Source: Oligoflexia bacterium
Lineage (GTDB): Bacteria; Bdellovibrionota_G; JALEGL01
Length of the DNA stretch: 64,000 nt
NCBI GenBank assembly: GCA_035326705.1
Contig: DAOLES010000005.1
Span: 89,706-153,705, forward strand
Reading direction: 5' to 3'
Below, piece after piece: positions 60,830 to 64,000 of this stretch. Position 1 is the stretch's first letter, and each line of letters begins with the position of its first letter. Position numbers and translations under genes: made by a program. A model generated the notes under the pieces. It did not search any database. It was not told where the DNA came from and saw nothing but the letters and a program-made list of their open reading frames with translations.

Positions 60830-61497
60830 CTGACCCAAAAAACAAAACCGCCAATCAAGACCATCAAGTTGAAAGAACCCTTTCAAATGATAAGCAAGAC
60901 CATGCATCCAATGCTACGTCTTCTGAACATGAAATCACCAAAGATAAAACCATCATTAAAAACCCAATGAACTCAGAGCCAAAAAACCAAAAACCATCTT
61001 CTCCCAGCAAAAGTCCTGCCGAACAACCCAACACCCATAATTCAGGCAACTACAACAATCCTATGCCGGGCTTAGATGGTCCAACCCGTTTACAAAATAT
61101 TGATGATTATGCTGACTTAAAAAAACATAATCCTTTTAATCAAGCGCTTGAAAAAGGCAAAAACTTTTCTGCTGAATTTGCGCAAGGTTTTGCTTCCATC
61201 CCTAAAAAAATTATTACCGCCTACCAAGGTTATGCGGGTGAAGAAAATAAAAATAGTATGTTTAAACAATTTGGTTTGGTTATTTTAGCCTGTGTTATCT
61301 TTTATTTTTGGACTGTCTTACGCTTTAAAAATATTGCTCCACAACCAAAAACATCTGCTTCTAAAGAACTGATGGTGGATATTATTGAGCTGTACACCAA
61401 AGGCGAAAGAAAAAAAGCCCGTATCCTGATTAAAAAAGCCGCTGAACTTGAAGCAGATGAAGAGCTTGCCCAAAAGCTCAACAAACTGGCAAAATAA
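60826..61497 (+). CDS. Membrane-anchored protein of unknown function
   Basis: 223 residues starting in the pcrA stop (ATGA overlap). A low-complexity, charged N-terminus (1-90), an amphipathic region (about 95-135), one membrane helix (about 146-165, LVILACVIFYFWTVL) and a C-terminal helical hairpin (KELMVDIIELYTKGERKKARILI) that looks like a TPR-type repeat. Coupling to pcrA suggests a shared transcript, not necessarily a shared function. Confidence 0.65.
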   Translation: MTDPKNKTANQDHQVERTLSNDKQDHASNATSSEHEITKDKTIIKNPMNSEPKNQKPSSPSKSPAEQPNTHNSGNYNNPMPGLDGPTRLQNIDDYADLKKHNPFNQALEKGKNFSAEFAQGFASIPKKIITAYQGYAGEENKNSMFKQFGLVILACVIFYFWTVLRFKNIAPQPKTSASKELMVDIIELYTKGERKKARILIKKAAELEADEELAQKLNKLAK

Positions 61498-61507
61498 AGC
61501 TTTGACC

Positions 61508-62692
61508 TTATTCTTCCAAGGAATTTAAAAACTGTTCCATGTTGTTTTTATCACTTTTATAAGCTGGGTGTTCTAAATTGTTTTCAAAGGTTAGCTTAAG
61601 ATAACTTAAAGCCTCTGCCATTAAATCCTTAGCTTGTTCAAGCTCTCCTTGATTGGCTAAATCTTGCGCTGATCTATATGATTTGTACGCTAAGAGGTAT
61701 GAATTGCCTGGCGCATAAATTAAGGCTTTGTTAATCACTTCCACCGCTTGTCCAGGTTGTAGCGTTTCTTCTGCCAAGTATTTAGAGTAGCGCAAAAAGT
61801 GTTGAGCCAATATAGGATTAACACCCGCTGGACCAAAAACAGTATGCAATTGATTAAAATAACCTTCAAGATCAGAAAATTCTTGTGGATACTTTAAGGC
61901 AAAATCAACTTCTAGTTTTATAAGCCCAGAAATTGAATCCATGACTTTCTTTTCAAAAATATCGGTGTATTGATTGTGTGTTGTAACCAACTGCGACAAT
62001 TGTTCAAAATTTACATCATAAAAAATGCTTTTACTTTGATGGATAAACGGTGTGGTCACGGATAAAATGTCTAAAGCCTCGTTAGAAAATGTTAATAAAC
62101 TTTTTGAGCATTTTGAAAAAGACTCATTCATCAAAGTATTTTTATTTTTTAGATCATGGGTCAAACCATAGCTATGAGCTATTTCATGCGCAATCACTAT
62201 GGCCTCAGTACGAATAAACGCTTCTTCTTCATCACATGGAGATTGCAAAGCGTAGTAGGCATAAATCGCTGGTTGGAAATACAGTGTTGCCGCGCGCAAT
62301 GAGCCGTTGGCCATATTAGAAGATTGACTATCTGGGCTCAATATTAAAATAATATCCCCCGGATACTGTAAGCTTAAATGTTGTATAGCTTCTTTTGTTG
62401 CTTGCGATGGCGTAAGCGTAACTTGAGGGTCAAGATCAATCACTTGATCCCAATCAAATTTTAATTGAAAGTTCACATCTGCTTCTTCCCACATCGTATT
62501 GATATGTAGCAGCATTTTATTCAACCGTTCTTCAACTGCTGTGGCAGATAAAACATAATTGCCTTCTTGTGATAGCTTTTTATTTTCTTGTTCAAATGCT
62601 GTATTTTTAAAAATACGCAAGGTTTGATTTTTTGACAATGCCAACGTACTTATAAAACATAGTATTAAAGTGATTCTTGTTAATGTATACAT
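61508..62692 (-). CDS. Secreted metzincin-type metalloprotease-like protein
   Basis: A signal peptide covers about residues 1-20. His169-Glu170-xx-His173-xx-Gly176-xx-His179-Asp180 (HEIAHSYGLTHD) is the full metzincin zinc motif, and Met188 in NTLMNE is a candidate Met-turn. The region before it (ILILSPDSQSSNMANGS) is consistent with the upper subdomain. A C-terminal helical region (about 270-394) resembles TPR repeats. It should be an exported zinc protease with unknown substrate. Archaemetzincin, reprolysin-like or matrixin-like classification is open. Confidence 0.75.
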   Translation of the reverse strand: MYTLTRITLILCFISTLALSKNQTLRIFKNTAFEQENKKLSQEGNYVLSATAVEERLNKMLLHINTMWEEADVNFQLKFDWDQVIDLDPQVTLTPSQATKEAIQHLSLQYPGDIILILSPDSQSSNMANGSLRAATLYFQPAIYAYYALQSPCDEEEAFIRTEAIVIAHEIAHSYGLTHDLKNKNTLMNESFSKCSKSLLTFSNEALDILSVTTPFIHQSKSIFYDVNFEQLSQLVTTHNQYTDIFEKKVMDSISGLIKLEVDFALKYPQEFSDLEGYFNQLHTVFGPAGVNPILAQHFLRYSKYLAEETLQPGQAVEVINKALIYAPGNSYLLAYKSYRSAQDLANQGELEQAKDLMAEALSYLKLTFENNLEHPAYKSDKNNMEQFLNSLEE

Positions 62693-62793
62693 GGTTTCAT
62701 TCCCTTTGAATTGCTTTTAACACAATGCAGTAAATTTAACAATTGCCCTATTCTAAAAGGCTAATTCTATAGACAAAAAATATAAATTTAGTC

Positions 62794-62822
62794 TTGTCAT
62801 TGATCTCACATCCATGTAGTAG
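62794..62822 (+). promoter_or_regulatory. Putative ychF promoter with leaderless geometry
   Basis: TTGTCA (62794-62799), 17 bases, TAGTAG (62817-62822); the ATG at 62829 is seven bases beyond the -10, exactly where transcription should begin. The hexamers are only moderately conserved. Confidence 0.35.
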
Positions 62823-62828
62823 CAGCCT

Positions 62829-63923
62829 ATGTCTTTAAGCTGTGGAATTGTGGGCTTGCCCAATGTTGGAAAATCAACTTTATTTAACGCTTTAACCTCT
62901 GCCGGCATTGAGGCTTCTAACTATCCGTTTTGTACCATTGAACCCAATGTTGGAACCGTCATTGTGCCCGATGAACGTTTGGATAAATTATCTGAATTGG
63001 TTAAAACCCAAAAAACCATCCCTACAACATTTGAGTTTGTTGATATTGCAGGTCTTGTCAAAGGTGCCAGTCAAGGAGAAGGCTTGGGTAACCAATTTTT
63101 AGGACATATACGCCAAGTGCATGCCATTGCCCATGTTGTGCGTTGTTTTGATGATGACAATGTTGTACATGTGGATGGAACCATCAACCCCATTTCAGAT
63201 ATTGAAACCATAGAAACTGAATTATGTTTGGCCGATTTAGAAAGCCTTGGTAAAGCGCTAGAAAAAGTGCAGAAGCTGGCTAAGAGCCAAGATAAAGATG
63301 CTTTGTTTAGAAAAGAACTGTTGGGCAAAGCCATTGCTCACCTTGAAACGGGTAAACCTGTACATAGCTTGGATCGTAACGACAAAGAAAACCTTATCTT
63401 AAAAGAATTTCATTTATTAACCAACAAGCCCATGCTGTTTGTATGCAATGTTCCCGAAACAGACTTGAATACAGGTAACGCTTACACAGAAAAAGTACAG
63501 GCTTATGCCCAAGAGCGTAAAGCCAAATGTGTTTTTATTTGTGCAAAAGTTGAAGAAGAAATGATGGAATTGGATGAAAGTGATAAAAAAGAGTTTTTAG
63601 ACGCTTTAGGCTTAGAAAAACCCGGTTTGCACCGCATGATTCAAGAAGCTTATAGCTTGCTTAACCTTATTACTTACTTTACTGCTGGAGAAAAAGAATG
63701 CCGGGCTTGGACCATTACCCAGGGCACCAAAGCTCCACAAGCTGCTGGTGTCATTCATACTGATTTTGAAAAAGGCTTCATTAGAGCAGAAATCTACCAT
63801 TGCGATGATATGTTTGAATATAAGACAGAAGCCAACCTTAAAGCCAAAGGTTTAATCCGCTTAGAAGGCAAAGAGTATGTCATGAAAGATGGCGATGTTT
63901 GTCATTTCCGTTTTAATGTCTAG
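62829..63923 (+). CDS. ychF: Redox-regulated ATPase YchF (Obg-like)
   Basis: 364 residues. G1 GLPNVGKST (8-16), the G2/G3 region DIAGLVKGAS, the NKPM-like G4 change characteristic of ATP-preferring YchF, and the C-terminal TGS domain (about 280-360) are present. YchF binds ribosomes and hydrolyses ATP, with a proposed role in oxidative stress control. The stretch after it (63924-64000) has no feature beyond a GACG/CGTC-type hairpin. Confidence 0.96.
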   Translation: MSLSCGIVGLPNVGKSTLFNALTSAGIEASNYPFCTIEPNVGTVIVPDERLDKLSELVKTQKTIPTTFEFVDIAGLVKGASQGEGLGNQFLGHIRQVHAIAHVVRCFDDDNVVHVDGTINPISDIETIETELCLADLESLGKALEKVQKLAKSQDKDALFRKELLGKAIAHLETGKPVHSLDRNDKENLILKEFHLLTNKPMLFVCNVPETDLNTGNAYTEKVQAYAQERKAKCVFICAKVEEEMMELDESDKKEFLDALGLEKPGLHRMIQEAYSLLNLITYFTAGEKECRAWTITQGTKAPQAAGVIHTDFEKGFIRAEIYHCDDMFEYKTEANLKAKGLIRLEGKEYVMKDGDVCHFRFNV

Positions 63924-64000
63924 TTTTCTATTTAAGTGGGGATCTTCTTCCCCCCTTCTTTGACGAAGACGCGGTCTCCGTCAAATTCATCCCACCCAGG

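Overview
The window is AT-rich, gene-dense bacterial DNA. It carries outer-membrane and periplasmic machinery (a type II secretin, many lipoproteins, Tat and Sec signal peptides) and a prepilin, so the host is Gram-negative. Conserved housekeeping genes include murJ, mutL, miaA, accA, rlmN, trmL, orn, uppP, rplC, uvrB, cysS, pcrA/uvrD and ychF. The many secreted proteins of unknown function and the DUF1501/DUF1588-type export genes would fit a delta-proteobacterial or Bdellovibrionota-like lineage. That placement is inference; no rRNA is present.

Layout: (1) 0.1-2.8 kb holds a LysM protein and a LamG-type lipoprotein. (2) 3.1-9.3 kb is an accessory stretch. An AbiE-like wHTH/nucleotidyltransferase pair sits between gloA and a second, diverged copy of the gloA 3' end. 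It is followed by a secreted TIKI-like protein and by a C5 cytosine methyltransferase coupled to an ATPase with a TOPRIM-like C-terminus. Dispersed repeats litter the gaps. (3) 9.77-19.11 kb is a 9.3-kb integrative island with 46-bp identical direct repeats. One repeat is the 3' part of the initiator tRNA gene. The island carries a tyrosine integrase next to the tRNA, an AlpA/excisionase-like protein, an XRE regulator, a terminase-small-subunit-like protein, an MmeI-like type IIL restriction-modification enzyme, a HEPN/Ymh protein, a lipoprotein, a TIR+SLATT gene pair and a 553-bp non-coding region with its own promoter. It looks like a phage-satellite-like or defence island. (4) 19.2-30 kb is chromosomal core: murJ, a prepilin, a DUF721 protein, an FHA-GGDEF protein and the run mutL-miaA-accA-histidine kinase-folC. 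(5) 30-43.6 kb is mostly minus strand: a DUF1501/DUF1588-like trio, gspD, an ABC-F ATPase coupled to an aldo/keto reductase, a secreted protease-like protein and msrBA. (6) 43.8-64 kb is mixed housekeeping, plus a solitary rplC with a tandemly duplicated 3' end.

The most noteworthy signals are the fMet-tRNA island with its TIR/SLATT and R-M cargo and structured non-coding region; the cytosine methyltransferase/ATPase-TOPRIM pair, whose 3' end was apparently rewritten by a dispersed repeat; the gloA-targeted AbiE-like islet; a family of intergenic palindromes; and several genes whose -10 boxes lie within about 10 bases of the start codon, which points to leaderless mRNAs.
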